A stretch of DNA of 64,000 nt from Sodalis ligni (GCF_016865525.2 NZ_CP075169.1:806337-870336); one strand, 5' to 3'. Counted from the first letter of the stretch, positions 37,701 through 47,698 are shown. Made by a program: numbers and translations. The notes: generated by a model not told the origin, from the letters alone.

Positions 37701-39121
37701 TGGGCGGTGACCGTCAGCGGATCTCCTTCATAGCCGGTGACATGGTCCGGCAGCCTGAGCTCAATCACCTGCTGTTTCTGGTATTGCAATACAATATCAT
37801 AGTTGCGATCCACCAGATCGTAGCGGTTGCCGGCCAGCGTCCGGAGCGACGCCACGCCGTCGGCACTAATTTGCGACTGCCAGGATGCCCCGAGCCGGTA
37901 ATTCATCTGCAGGTTGAAGGTGGTGTCGTTCATATCGCCTTTGCCCTGGCGATAATCGACGCCAAGGGTGACCAGGCTGATGGGGGTGTAGTTCACGCCA
38001 AGGGTCACGGCGTAGGGATTATTTTGCAGATTGTCCTTGCCGAACAGCGCCACGTTATCGCCGCGGTATTGTTCGAAAATCAATTTGCCCCCCAACTGAG
38101 GATAAGAGGGTAAATACGCCTCGGCACGGATATCAAATCCATTGGCGGGGCGTTCATTATAATCTTCCAAATCCCTTGACTCGCGCCAGTCGGAAAGCCG
38201 GAAATAATTATTGGCGGAAAGTTTAAGATAATCCCGCCAGGCTTCCAGGCCCATGCCGAACCGGCGGTTATGGGCGGTAATATCCTCGTCATAAAAAGCG
38301 TTCATGCCGTACATCCAGCTCCCTAGCCAGGTACGGGCGCCGGCGCCGATATTAATGGTGTTGCGGCTGTCTTTATTTCGGTAACCCCACTGGCTAAACA
38401 GCATTTCGTTGGGTTTGTCATACAGCGGCACCAACAAATCGAACGCGCTGCCGTCCAGATGAAAGTCATCATTAACGTTTAGCTGTACCCGGGCGGTACC
38501 GAATTGGTTAAGCCATTGCTGGGCTTTCTGACCTATTTCCCCGGTGGCGGCGGAACGGAGCATGGCGTTGGCGGCCTCGCGGTTTTGATCCGCCGGCGCG
38601 GGAGCGCCGACGGAATTGCCGTCTGTGGTGAATATGCCGTTACCGGCGGACGGTTGCGCATTGAAGACAGACATTCCGCCGAAGTTGCCCAAAGAGGGAT
38701 CTTGGGGTTTAGATACCGGGTCGTGGGCGGAAAAATCAGCGACATTCAGCGGAACGTCGATTTCATCCCCGACACCTGATTGTTCGAAAGGCTTGGAGAA
38801 TGTCCGGAATTGATTAAATTTTTTGAGTTCATCCACGCTGAGATGATATTTGTGCGCAACGGAAAACGGAGATTCACCCGGCCCCAGGACATAAGGCTGG
38901 GTTGCAATAATGGTTTGCGGTTTTATCGCGGCGGCAATGGCCGGCGAAAATGCAATACTGATAGGAAACAAAAATTGGAAAACAAGGGTGATCCATACCA
39001 TCAGATTAAATAATCTTAATTTATCCGCTGAGTAGCGACCCGCCAAATTAACTGTTTTTTTGAAGCTATGCGCGGCATGGATGAGCAATACGATCAAATA
39101 ATTATTAAGAGAATTAACCAT
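34760..39121 (-). CDS. Invasin/intimin-type inverse autotransporter with tandem Ig-like domains
   Basis: This is a 1453-residue type Ve secreted adhesin. In order: a long N-terminal region with a hydrophobic signal segment (about residues 40-66, MVWITLVFQFLFPISIAFSP); a periplasmic LysM domain (about 76-125, YVLGPGESPFSVAHKYHLS) that binds peptidoglycan; the beta-barrel translocator (about 180-445, ending NRYDLVDRNYDIVLQYQ, the linker typical of this family); a first Ig-like domain (about 455-560); at least eight Big_1 repeats of about 97 residues, each with a version of ANGTATNEVSALVEDANGNK; and a divergent C-terminal domain. No C-type lectin end is visible. Such proteins mediate attachment or invasion. 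The reading frame is intact in spite of strong internal repetition. The ribosome binding site is CAGGGTAACAAAA. Its terminator is disrupted by the IS element. Confidence 0.93.
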   Translation of the reverse strand: MVNSLNNYLIVLLIHAAHSFKKTVNLAGRYSADKLRLFNLMVWITLVFQFLFPISIAFSPAIAAAIKPQTIIATQPYVLGPGESPFSVAHKYHLSVDELKKFNQFRTFSKPFEQSGVGDEIDVPLNVADFSAHDPVSKPQDPSLGNFGGMSVFNAQPSAGNGIFTTDGNSVGAPAPADQNREAANAMLRSAATGEIGQKAQQWLNQFGTARVQLNVNDDFHLDGSAFDLLVPLYDKPNEMLFSQWGYRNKDSRNTINIGAGARTWLGSWMYGMNAFYDEDITAHNRRFGMGLEAWRDYLKLSANNYFRLSDWRESRDLEDYNERPANGFDIRAEAYLPSYPQLGGKLIFEQYRGDNVALFGKDNLQNNPYAVTLGVNYTPISLVTLGVDYRQGKGDMNDTTFNLQMNYRLGASWQSQISADGVASLRTLAGNRYDLVDRNYDIVLQYQKQQVIELRLPDHVTGYEGDPLTVTAQVTSKYALDHIDWNDAEIIAAGGKVTQAGQNTLTVTLPPYQHAGAATNLYNLSAVAYDVRKNASNTASTRIEVLPVAAQITAANLNATKNDAIANGSDYNEVRAKVTDAAGNPVAGQTVTFTATNGATVTTVTGTTGADGFAIATLTNLRAGTSVVTATLNGVSRSVNTNFNADPSTAKVTLSVVRTGVVANGTATNEVSALVEDANGNKLAGQRVTFTATLGTVTEVINPTGADGIATATLTSLKDGSSTVTATLTNGNSQGKDVTFIADAATARLELTVENSGATADGINRNEVRAHVTDANGNNLAGQTVNFTVAAPALLFSTTNPTDAGGIVTATFISKSPGTMAVTATLSNGNSRAENIVFVPDTVTAKVVLTVIHTGAAANGTATNEVSAHVTDALGNDLVGQSVTFTANDVDISPVVLVTGAGGTVSATFTSHKAGSSTVVATLTNGNNASKDIEFIADTATARVVLTVVHTGAVADGIDTNEVSALVEDANGNKLAGQTVNFTVTAPALLLTTTNPTDAGGIVTATFNSTSSGTMAVTATLSNGNNASKNIDFIADIATARVVLTVIHTGAVANGAATNEVSAHVTDALGNDLEGQSVTFTANDVDISPVMLTTGVGGTVSATFTSHKAGSSTVVATLTNGNNASKNIEFIADTATARVVLTVVHTGAVADGIDTNEVSALVEDANGNKLAEQNVAFTATNGAIATAVINPTGPDGIATATLVSETEGDSVVTAQLAGGVSATQTVNFARNIFIVSITVTENNGMSNGSDPNYANILVHDAAGNPLQNALITVSGSAATGTFRFVVPTAGGTTTSGATGADGILRVQYTNSYVSSTTLTARATNGTELTATGGNFRLPNLTMLPLVDTAPADNITPASVIIKLTSFRDGSPVVGTHLNFTAGRYVAGTPEFTPATMRESSGITDDEGQATAYVISPAPTNLVYVIVQMADFNDGGQGVANRPIYPGSDLTFE
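35605..36774. repeat. Tandem 585-bp repeat inside the invasin
   Basis: The stretch beginning CGGCCAGCTTGTTGCCGTTG at 36190 recurs at 35605 with few differences and a period of 585 bp (195 codons, two Big_1 domains). Long runs are identical, for example the about 120 bases after each start point. This points to a recent in-frame duplication or ongoing recombination that changes the length of the adhesin. Confidence 0.85.
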
Positions 39122-40036
39122 TTTTGTTACCCTGCCGTCTATTTCGTTTGGACGCGTGGAATCATTACTTCAGTATTCACTGAAAGCTTTTAATTAAATA
39201 ATTTTCAATTAACGCATGTGGTTAATATATGAATGGCTTCTAAAATAAAATTTTTTTATCGATATCAAATGCCCTTGTATTAAAATCCGGTGATTACATT
39301 AACATTGCTAATATTCTTTCAGAATATGTAAGTTCTGACTGGGTTATAATATCGAGAGTGCCACATCACACATGACAATTCCATCATTTTTTATACATAG
39401 TCTATATTGAAAGTTAATTAACCTCAGTCACATAAATCGAAATTTGTTGCTCATTTAACGGCGGGAATGGGATATGGAGGAGGCGGATTGAGTCCGGTGG
39501 CGCCGGTTGGTGAGCAGGCCCAAGATGGCGCTCAGACAGGAGAAAGGCAAAACAGGATTGGATCTGATAACCCCTGCTTATCACCTTGAATATGGACGTT
39601 CATGGGGATTTTTGCTTTGGGATAGCCGGTAAAAAAGTTGGCGAGCCGCTACGGTCAAATACAAGCTTAGTTCATGACTATCGTATTCTTATGATTATGT
39701 TATGAGCATCTAATCACTATTCAGGAATAAATTTTATGAATCTATTATTCTGCTAAACAATAAATATTGCTATTGCATACAGCATGACGGTCTCCGCTGA
39801 TCCGCTACGGTCTCGGCCCGGGCTGGGATTTGAGTTAATTAACGTGGAGACGGATATACCTTGGCAGGTCTTAATCTTTGTCGGTAACAGTGGTGGGCAA
39901 AACGGAATGAGCGCCGCAGGTTATTGTCATAATGATAGCTTGGCAATCAAGCTTCTTTTTTAGAAGCATTAGCGGTAAAAAAAATGTTCAAGAGGGGGAA
40001 CAGGTAAATAGCGCTGAAGGGGGAATAGTCTGGTAA
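39122..40036. other. Intergenic stretch upstream of the invasin
   Basis: About 900 bp, AT-rich except 39460-39600, and holding the invasin promoter region. The GC-richer part has a short plus-strand frame from 39467 (MGYGGGGLSPVAPVGEQAQD...) of about 41 codons without a convincing ribosome binding site. I make no gene call. Confidence 0.45.
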
Positions 40037-40381
40037 CTATCCCCCCTGTATGAAACTCGGTTGTATTAACATGCTAAAAGAAGAAAATTGGGCGTTGATA
40101 TCCGTAATACTTGAAGCCCTCCTCATTCCTTCATTGATACCCGGCGTGACGACATGGAAGGTGCCGCCGGCGGCTGTGGTGGCGGTAAAGGTCACCGTTT
40201 GCCCGGCCACAGGAGTGCCGGCGGCATCGGTGGCCTTGGCCCGCGCCTTGTTGTAATCGCTGCCGTTGGCAATGGAATCATTTTTAGTGGCATTAAGGTT
40301 GGCGGCGGTAATTTCCGCCGCGACGGGCAATACCCCGATACGGGTGGAGGAGGTATTGGAGCCCGGTTCACCGGTAAGCAC
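40037..40381 (-). pseudogene. Fragment of a second invasin
   Basis: About 58 residues in the first half nearly equal the start of the first Big_1 repeat of the large invasin: STRIGVLPVAAEITAANLNA, ANGSDYNKARAKATDAAG, PVAGQTVTFTAT. The following tail (TPGINEGMRRASSITD) vaguely resembles the extreme C-terminus of the same invasin (TPATMRESSGITDDEG). The piece is therefore probably an invasin copy whose middle has been deleted. It has no signal, LysM or barrel region, so it cannot work alone. It could recombine with the neighbouring full-length gene. Confidence 0.7.
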
Positions 40382-40573
40382 CGATGGATGGCGCTTTGGA
40401 GAGGTAAGAATGTAAAAGAGGATAATTTTTAGCCCTGTCGCTCTCCATAGCCTATGAATTTTTATTTTAGAGTATCACTGGTTAACCATTCAAAAATTAC
40501 ATCAAATTAATTTGATAATTAAGGTTTGCCAGTGATACTGAGTATGGATATGTCAGTACAAGCAAGGTAAAAA

Positions 40574-41492
40574 CTATCCTGTTAAGCACTTATCGTCATG
40601 ATTAGTGATCAAAGGCATCATTTTTTCCTCCATAAATGCTTGATAGGCACGGGTGTAATAGATATGACGTTCTATGACTAACTTTTTATCATCGCAATCA
40701 AAAGGTATAAATTTAACCTTGAAGTTGCGATCGTTGATGATGTTAATTATGGACGACGGCATAAGCCCGATGGCGTCGCCTTTTTCAATCATAGACAATT
40801 GTACGTACAATTCAGGAATAAATACTCGCTTCGGATTTAGCTGATTCTTCGAAATATATCCTTCGATGCCATCGAATATCTCTTCATTTTATTTGCTTCA
40901 TATTGAACCAGGATTTTATTCATAAAAGTTCGTTTTGGCTATAGTCTTCAGTCTTAAGATCGCTTTTAACCGCCAGCATGATGATGTCTGTTGACAATGC
41001 TTGGTGTAATAATCCCGGCGGACATTGAATCTTTTCTGGGTAAAAATATCTGACACAAACCTTTATTAAGAATGTCTCCAATATCTGTCTCATCAGAAGT
41101 AAAATATTCCAATGAGATATTGTTTTTGTGTCCTTAAACACTGGTGAAGATAAGAAAGGTGATAAATACGAATAGTCACGATGATCAAGTCCTATTTTTA
41201 AACTTGATTTACCACTCTGAATTTGATGAGTCTTTTTAATCACTTTCTTTTCAATTTCACAAATTTCCTGGTATAATGGAAGTAAAGTTGCATACAGATC
41301 ACGTCCATAATTAGTGAGTTTTAAGCCATTGTTGGTTCGGGTAAATAATTTATGCCCCAGGTTCAATTCAAAAATTTTAATTGTCCGGCAAAGAGGAGAC
41401 GGAGTAATGCAAAGTATAAGCGCCGCCATTCTTATGGATTGCTCTTGTGCGGTAACTATAAAATATCTTAATGTCTTAGATAATAGAATCAT
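40574..41492 (-). pseudogene. LysR-family regulator, frameshifted
   Basis: The upstream part (41492 to 40920) encodes a LysR-type N-terminus: LSKTLRYFIVTAQEQSIRMAALILCITPSPLCRTIKIFELNLGHKLFTRTNNGLKLTNYG, the winged helix-turn-helix. It then runs into an effector-binding domain that loses similarity and stops. A second piece (40810-40574) carries the end of such a domain (LSMIEKGDAIGLMPSS...FDCDDKKLVIERHIYYTRAY). At least one frameshift and probably small deletions separate them. The sequence is AT-rich compared with the conserved genes. The target is unknown. Confidence 0.7.
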
Positions 41493-42856
41493 GTTAAACC
41501 TCCAACGTTACTAACTCATTTTAGGACGTCAAAAACAGTTAATTTGATAGACAAATTTTATAGAAAGGCTTAATAAACCATCCATAACGAAAATTTTAAT
41601 TTTCGTTTAAAAAACTATAGCGTTGCAAAGACTTAATTTGTGGCTAATAAATATTTTTGCATAACATAATTCAGACGTGAGGCATAAAAATATCCATTTA
41701 TTTTGATTAGCCTTAGGCACGCTTAAAACCTCGCGATTCTCTGTTGATTTTTTGTCTGTAGATATCTTCTTTTGCCTTCCTTTTGGTATTTTCCGAGGCC
41801 AGTCATTACAGCCGGAATTTATCGTGCCTGTTTTACTATGCGGTTTGCCGCAACGTAGCTTGACCATAACCGGTATGTGCCGGCCATCATCCGCAGACAG
41901 CGCTATGGTACCGGTCACGTCGGCTATCTGTAGGAGTGGATATATGTAGATATTTAATGCTAACCCCGCCGGGTGGATAATAGGTGAACTAAGTAGTTCT
42001 CATCACTCCAGTTTTTGCTGTATCAAGAGTTATCGCGTTACATCAGCTTTTGTTAACAAATCCGCAGAGATCTTTATGTTACTGCTATGGATAAAAGGTA
42101 CGACTACAGTGTACAACTTGACAAGCCTTTCGTATGAGGAAATTGAAAAATTGCATGATATTGTTATCCAGCTCACGCTTAATAAACAATCTTGACAATA
42201 AAGGAAAGACATTACTAAAGGCAATGCTAATTTTCAACATTCAGGAGATATTATTATTTATTCACGATTCTTGTTAAGAGAGGAAAATCGTTATTGTTAC
42301 CTATCAGTAAAATTAATATTTCTTTATAAAATTTAATTTTATCAATAGATTAGAATATCTTTTTATTATAAATATGCTTTATGCTAGGCCACTTTTCCAC
42401 AATAAAATCATTAAAAAATTAGGAAAAAGGCTTATAAAATGGTGTTTTAATCTGTGATGACTGTAACATATCTGTTAAAGACAGTCATTTTCGTTTAGCT
42501 CCCGAACAGAACGTCGATAAATATGTTACTTACGTCCGGGATTAATAAATAAAAGCAATGGTTAGACCTGCTTTGGATAGGTGGCGCAGCCCGTATCTGT
42601 CGAAAAGAAATTTATTAAGATATTTTTAACCATTATCATGAAGAGTGTTAATGTGGTTCAGCGGTGCTTATGGTCTTTTTATTATAAAAATCAATAAGAA
42701 AATGAGAAAACAGCGAATTCTTATCGATCATAAATTAGACACAAATTTATATAAATTTTTGTAGTTGGTAAGCTGGTAAAACATAAATATTAATTTATAA
42801 TCAAACTAAATATCAAATTTATCTTATCTATCAGCGCGTTATATTAGGATACGCTT
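41493..42856. other. Long AT-rich intergenic stretch
   Basis: About 1.36 kb with no supported gene. Open frames at 41607-41918 and 42030-42224 (minus strand) lack ribosome binding sites and family features. The GC-richer part (41800-41900) may be a relic. The region separates two decayed genes and looks like genomic debris. Confidence 0.5.
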
Positions 42857-43252
42857 ATGGACGCAAAATCAAAAAACAGCTTGAGGAATTGCGGACCAGC
42901 AGTCGAAGCGAGCGCGCTACCTTACTGATGCCCTCTTCGGATTCTGTTGCTCCCAGAACCTTAGGCCAACGGCTGGCGGACAAGATCACCTCAATGATTG
43001 GCACCTGGACGTTTATAATAACGCAAACCATTATCATTGCAGGCCGCGTATCCCGCCCCTGCCATCATGATGAGTCAGAAGAGGGAAGGGGAAGTGGATC
43101 GCTACCGTGCTGAAATCGCCTCCAATGTCAACGTGAAAACCGATTTGGAAATGTATGCGCTGCACGACAAGATTGACTATCTGGAAGGGGATATTGTTAA
43201 CTCTCTCAAAGAGCAATTGGCGCATATTTCACGCCAGTTGGAAGAACTGTAG
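42857..43252 (+). pseudogene. DUF1003 membrane protein, remnant
   Basis: Three pieces in different frames belong to one DUF1003-type protein: KIKKQLEELRTSSRSERATL (about 42868) and LGQRLADKITSMIGTWTFIITQTI (to about 43030); then, from about 43037, QAAYPAPAIMMSQKREGEVDRYRAE with the terminal coiled-coil ALHDKIDYLEGDIVNSL. Between them the second membrane segment (the WDPYPFILLNLVLS-like stretch of intact relatives) is missing. With an early frameshift as well, the gene is dead. Its function in intact form is unknown; members are small inner-membrane proteins. Confidence 0.75.
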
Positions 43253-43304
43253 TCAAAACAAAAATAGCCGGCGCGCCTCTCGGCGGGAAACGGGCCAACG
43301 CAGG

Positions 43305-43913
43305 TTACAGCGACGCTTTCGCGGCATGGATCCGAGGCAATATCGCCGAAAACAGCAGGTCCCTGAAGCGTTCCCCCGGTGCGGGGTTAAGCTGGGCTTT
43401 CGCCAGCAGATTGGCGCCTTGGAGCGATGAGACTATAAATCCCGCCATTTCTTCACTGTCCAGATGCGCATCCAGTTCGCCGGCTTTAACCGCGGCGCGC
43501 AGGCAATAAGCCAAGGATTGCTGGATCTCGTCGAATACGTCATTTAACCGCTGCCTGATGGGCTCGCTCCAGCCGCTGGCTTCGGCGGCGAAATTGCCAA
43601 GCAGACACCCGTCGCGCATATGGTTTTTATTAAGCCTGTCGATACCGGCGTCAATATAGGCACGCAAACGTTGCAGCGGCGGCAGTTGGTCATTACGCAG
43701 CGTTTCGCTGATGGTCTTGCGGGCATTGGCGAAGTAAAGGTCGATTACTTCCAGCCCGAACGCTTCCTTAGAAGCGAAATGGTTAGTAAACGACCCTTGG
43801 GGAACACCTGCCGCCTGGACGATATCCCTTACGCTCGCACCGGCAAAGCCATGTGCATGGACGACCTGCATGCCGACGGTCAGGATTTTTTCTTTATGAG
43901 ATGCTCTAGCCAT
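43305..43913 (-). CDS. TetR-family transcriptional regulator
   Basis: This 202-residue repressor has an N-terminal helix-turn-helix (about residues 1-50; ILTVGMQVVHAHGFAGASVRDIVQAAGVPQGSFTNHFASKEA, typical of the TetR/NemR-like group) and a C-terminal ligand domain of the TetR_C_6/AcrR type (GCLLGNFAAEASG). The start is the ATG at 43913 (MARASHKEKIL), which gives the normal family N-terminus. The 68 upstream in-frame codons overlap the promoter region and are rejected. It is divergent from the NAD(P)-binding protein at 44220, the usual arrangement for a TetR repressor and its target. NemR-like members sense electrophiles or quinones. The ligand here is unknown. Confidence 0.88.
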   Translation of the reverse strand: MARASHKEKILTVGMQVVHAHGFAGASVRDIVQAAGVPQGSFTNHFASKEAFGLEVIDLYFANARKTISETLRNDQLPPLQRLRAYIDAGIDRLNKNHMRDGCLLGNFAAEASGWSEPIRQRLNDVFDEIQQSLAYCLRAAVKAGELDAHLDSEEMAGFIVSSLQGANLLAKAQLNPAPGERFRDLLFSAILPRIHAAKASL

Positions 43914-44219
43914 AAAAAGTAATATAGTCGTACGTATTAGTTTAGTCAACCGCTTACCCATTGGCCGCCGAAGCCACCCGCAATATCCGGGTAGTGAAGA
44001 TTTTGTACGAGGCCGCGCTGGTCTTTTTACGGCGAAGACCCCGGCGAAATCGCGGACATGTCCGGCAACGGTCGGTATTTCCGCGATTTTAGTGATAATA
44101 TTGATATTATTTCGCATTGCCGCGCCGGGTAGGCGTCAGCCATTATCGGCATAACGCCGCAAGGTGCGGTTCATTATCTGAAGCGATGGCGCTTTTCAAA
44201 GGCAAAAGGAGTTTTTCCC

Positions 44220-45092
44220 ATGATCAGGGTGACCATTGCGGGGGGGACATGGACGGCGGTGGATAAACTGACCGATACATTGGCCGGGCAAGGGGCCAGG
44301 GTGCGGGTGCTAACCGATGCTCCCCATTCGGCTCGTGGGAATCGCGACAAGGGAAACGTTGAATATATGGCTATCCAACGGGAGGATTCATTGTCGTTGC
44401 GGGTTGCATTCCAGGATACCGATCGGGCCTTTCTGGCCGGAGGGGACCCGCAGAGACCTTCCCGCTACGATCTTGCCCTGATCGACGCAGCGGTGCAGGC
44501 GGAAGTGCCCTATCTGGTCAACCTATCGGAAGGCGGTGGATGCCCTGGGCAATCGGCAAGGCAATGGCAGAGTGAGACCGATAGGCATCTCGCCGCTCAG
44601 GGCATCACGACCACCCGGATACATCCGGCATTATCGCTGGATGCCGTTTTAGCCGTAGCGGTGCGCTTTGTGCCGTTGGGATTATGGGGCGGGATCGCGG
44701 GTTCCGGTCAGGCGGCGCTGGTGGACTCATCGGATGTAGCGGCCGCCGCGGCACGGATATTACTGGAAGGCGCCGAGCGCCACGCTGATAAGATTTATCA
44801 TCTCACCGGTCCCACGGCGGTGACGATGGGTTATATCGCCGATTATCTCGAAGAAAACCTGTCACGGCGGGTAAGATATCACTACCGCGCCCGAGACGAA
44901 CAGCGGACTCTCTACCTGAGAGCCGGTCTGCTTCCGCCGCTGATTGACGCACTGCTTGGGCAAGATACATTGATACGTGAAGGATTTTATGCCGAGACAA
45001 CGCCAGACCTGTTTGCTCTTACTAAACGACCGGCATTAACAGTCATCGATTGGATTAAAGAACATCGCGGGGATTTTATCGCCGGGGAATAA
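44220..45092 (+). CDS. NmrA-like NAD(P)-binding protein
   Basis: This 290-residue protein of the atypical short-chain dehydrogenase/NmrA type starts with a nucleotide-binding strand and loop (MIRVTIAGGTWTAVDKL). The usual GxTGxxG is degenerate here. It has RVRVL.D after the second strand, a central LVNLSEGG, and DSSDVAAAAARILL with YHLTGP, as in quinone-reductase/NmrA relatives (QOR2-like). It lacks the YxxxK catalytic pair of classical SDRs, so it may act as a redox sensor or a reductase of quinone-like compounds. CAAAAGGAGTTTTTCCC precedes the ATG. A divergent TetR-type gene probably controls it. Confidence 0.75.
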   Translation: MIRVTIAGGTWTAVDKLTDTLAGQGARVRVLTDAPHSARGNRDKGNVEYMAIQREDSLSLRVAFQDTDRAFLAGGDPQRPSRYDLALIDAAVQAEVPYLVNLSEGGGCPGQSARQWQSETDRHLAAQGITTTRIHPALSLDAVLAVAVRFVPLGLWGGIAGSGQAALVDSSDVAAAAARILLEGAERHADKIYHLTGPTAVTMGYIADYLEENLSRRVRYHYRARDEQRTLYLRAGLLPPLIDALLGQDTLIREGFYAETTPDLFALTKRPALTVIDWIKEHRGDFIAGE

Positions 45093-45125
45093 TCCGGCTT
45101 ATGGTGTTACCTATAAATCCTTTAT

Positions 45126-45142
45126 CTTAAGGATTAATTAAT
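45126..45142 (+). promoter_or_regulatory. PmrA-box-like site upstream of arnB
   Basis: CTTAAG-GATTA-ATTAAT matches the PmrA (BasR) consensus YTTAAK-N5-YTTAAK with one mismatch in the second half. It lies about 440 bp upstream of the arnB start, which is far but inside the only long intergenic stretch before the operon. PmrA control of arn is known in Salmonella and E. coli. Confidence 0.5.
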
Positions 45143-45576
45143 AATACCGTGGGGATGATAATGCTAATCTCATCGCAATTTCTCCATACCATTTTGATAG
45201 CTACCCGGCTTTAAGAGCAACAGGAGTATAATGCAAAAAGTTTATTCGAAAAAATAAAACTTACCTATCAAAATAATATGATACAACCAAACTACGCCTC
45301 TTTGTGGTTAAAGCTTTTCGGCCGAGGCGGCACCCTTGTTTTCGGCGGTTGCCCCGCCGATCGCCGGTCCGCGGGTAAAAAGAGGGCTTACCCGTTGATT
45401 TATCGGAAAAAGGCTTTGTTTATAAAGAGCGTTGCCCATGAATTAAGCTGAATTCCCTCATAATCGATTATTTAAAGTCCAGAATGGGTGCAGTTATTCC
45501 TATTAAATTTAATCTTCGTTTAATAAACAGGGATTATAGTTACTATCAAAATGCATTTATTAATGTGGTAACGAAT

Positions 45577-46731
45577 ATGGATCTCCTGCTGCCTTTTTCC
45601 CGCCCCTCAATCGGTGCAGAAGAGATAAACGCCGTTGAGCAGGTATTACAATCGGGCTGGATTACCACCGGTCCGCGGAATCGGCAATTGGAAATCGATT
45701 TTAGCGCGGCGTTCGGCTGCCGGCACGCTATTGCCGTCAGTTCCGCTACCGCCGGTATGCATATCGCCTTGATGGCTTTAGGCATCGGTCCCGGTGATGA
45801 AGTCATTACTCCATCCCAAACCTGGGTCTCCACGGCCAATATGATCGAACTGCTCGGCGCCCGGCCGGTGATGATCGATGTGGACCGTGATACGCTGATG
45901 GTGGATGCCGGCGCGGTGGAAAAGGCCATCACTCCCAGGACCAAGGCCATTGTCCCGGTTCATTACGCCGGCGCGCCGCTGGATCTGGATCCGCTGCGCG
46001 CCGTGGCCCTGCGTCACGGCATTCCGCTCGTTGAAGACGCCGCACACGCGGTGGGCGCACGCTATAAAGACGAATGGATAGGTGCTCGCGGCACCGCGAT
46101 ATTCTCTTTTCATGCCATCAAAAACATGACTTGCGCCGAAGGCGGTTTGATTGCCACCGACGACGATATGCTGGCCGAACGGGTACGCAGACTGAAATTC
46201 CACGGTCTCGGGGTGGACGCTTTCGATCGCGACAGGCTGGGGCGTAAACCACAGGCCGAAGTGGTGGAGCCCGGCTTCAAATATAATCTTTCCGATATCC
46301 ACGCGGCTATCGCCGTGGTGCAGCTGGCGCGGCTTCCTGAGATGAACGCCCGCCGCCGGCGGCTGGCGGAACAATATCGCCGGCGGCTCGCGGATTCGCC
46401 CTTCCTGCCGCTGGGGTTGCCGGACTACGCCCATGGGCATGCCTGGCATTTGTTTATGATACGCGTCGATCCGGAGCGCTGCGGCCTGGATCGAGACCAA
46501 TTGATGGAGCGCCTGCAGGATAAGGGGATCGGTACCGGCCTGCATTTTCGTGCCGTCCATACCCAAAAATTCTACCGTGAGCGTTATCCGCAGCTGTCGT
46601 TACCCGACACCGAATGGAATTCGGCGCGTCTGTGCACTCTGCCGTTATTTCCCGATATGACCCAGGAAGATGTCGATCTGGTGGTCAATACATTGTTTTC
46701 ATTAGTGGAGCCGCCCAGTGCCTCGCGTTGA
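45577..46731 (+). CDS. arnB: UDP-4-amino-4-deoxy-L-arabinose aminotransferase
   Basis: ArnB makes UDP-L-Ara4N from UDP-4-ketopentose using glutamate as amino donor. The 384-residue DegT/DnrJ/EryC1-type PLP enzyme opens [20 protein letters not shown]. It has [19 protein letters not shown], the Asp in [10 protein letters not shown] and the Schiff-base lysine in [15 protein letters not shown] (about residue 188). The ATG at 45577 gives the known N-terminus; an in-frame upstream ATG (45484) would add 31 unlikely residues. First gene of the arnBCADTEF operon for polymyxin and cationic-peptide resistance. Its stop overlaps arnC. Confidence 0.95.
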   Translation: MDLLLPFSRPSIGAEEINAVEQVLQSGWITTGPRNRQLEIDFSAAFGCRHAIAVSSATAGMHIALMALGIGPGDEVITPSQTWVSTANMIELLGARPVMIDVDRDTLMVDAGAVEKAITPRTKAIVPVHYAGAPLDLDPLRAVALRHGIPLVEDAAHAVGARYKDEWIGARGTAIFSFHAIKNMTCAEGGLIATDDDMLAERVRRLKFHGLGVDAFDRDRLGRKPQAEVVEPGFKYNLSDIHAAIAVVQLARLPEMNARRRRLAEQYRRRLADSPFLPLGLPDYAHGHAWHLFMIRVDPERCGLDRDQLMERLQDKGIGTGLHFRAVHTQKFYRERYPQLSLPDTEWNSARLCTLPLFPDMTQEDVDLVVNTLFSLVEPPSASR

Positions 46732-47698
46732 ACCTCTTAATACCGTTTCGATCGTCATTCCGGTATTTAACGAACAAGAAAGCTTAACGGCGCTGATTGA
46801 CCGTACCAGCGCCGCCTGCGGTCAATTACGCCAGCGTTATGAGATTATCCTGGTGGACGACGGCAGCAGCGATAATTCCGCCGATATTCTGTCGGCGGCG
46901 GCGGAACGGCCGGACAGCCATATCATTGCCGTGCTGCTGAATCGCAACTATGGCCAGCACTCGGCGATCATGGCCGGTTTTCTGCAGGCCACCGGCGATT
47001 TAGTCATTACCCTGGACGCCGATCTGCAAAACCCGCCGGAGGAAATCCCCCGCCTGGTGAGCGTTGCGGAAGAGGGTTATGACGTGGTGGGATCGGTTCG
47101 GGCCAACCGGCAAGATTCCTGGTTCCGCAAAACCGCCTCGCACATGATCAACAAATTGATCCAACGCTCCACCGGCAAAGCCATGGGGGATTACGGCTGC
47201 ATGTTGCGGGCCTATCGGCGCCAGGTGGTGGAGGCCATGCTGCACTGCCATGAGCGCAGCACTTTTATTCCCATCCTGGCGAATTCCTTTGCCAGGCGAA
47301 CCACCGAAATCAACGTAAGCCACGCCGAGCGGGAGTTCGGCGATTCCAAATACAGCTTTTTGAAGCTTATCAATTTGATGTACGACTTGATCACCTGCCT
47401 GACCACCACGCCGTTGCGGTTGTTAAGTCTGGTGGGCAGCGTGATTGCCGTATCCGGTTTTACCCTTTCGGTGATATTAATCGCCATGCGCCTGATCTTG
47501 GGTCCCCAATGGGCGGCGAACGGCGTTTTTACCCTGTTCGCCGTACTGTTTACCTTTATTGGCGCTCAGTTCGTCGGTATGGGGTTACTGGGGGAGTACA
47601 TCGGCCGTATCTACAACGATGTCCGCGCCCGTCCCCGCTATTTTGTGCAGAAAGTGATCGGCCGGCAGCAGTCCTCGCATACTCAGGAAAATGAATGA
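46718..47698 (+). CDS. arnC: Undecaprenyl-phosphate 4-deoxy-4-formamido-L-arabinose transferase
   Basis: ArnC transfers formylated Ara4N from UDP to undecaprenyl phosphate at the cytoplasmic face of the inner membrane. The 326-residue GT2 enzyme starts [14 protein letters not shown], has the acceptor DxD-type [13 protein letters not shown], and ends with two membrane helices (about residues 235-257 and 268-292). It has a GTG start (46718) inside the end of arnB, so it is translationally coupled. The stop overlaps arnA (ATGATG). Confidence 0.95.
   Translation: MPRVEPLNTVSIVIPVFNEQESLTALIDRTSAACGQLRQRYEIILVDDGSSDNSADILSAAAERPDSHIIAVLLNRNYGQHSAIMAGFLQATGDLVITLDADLQNPPEEIPRLVSVAEEGYDVVGSVRANRQDSWFRKTASHMINKLIQRSTGKAMGDYGCMLRAYRRQVVEAMLHCHERSTFIPILANSFARRTTEINVSHAEREFGDSKYSFLKLINLMYDLITCLTTTPLRLLSLVGSVIAVSGFTLSVILIAMRLILGPQWAANGVFTLFAVLFTFIGAQFVGMGLLGEYIGRIYNDVRARPRYFVQKVIGRQQSSHTQENE

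Noticed and set aside
41607..41918. Minus-strand frame in the AT-rich stretch
   Set aside because: No ribosome binding site or motif; looks like debris.
43921..43945. Possible TetR operator around TCGTACGTATTAG
   Set aside because: Only a six-base palindromic core; the arms do not pair, so I do not call it.
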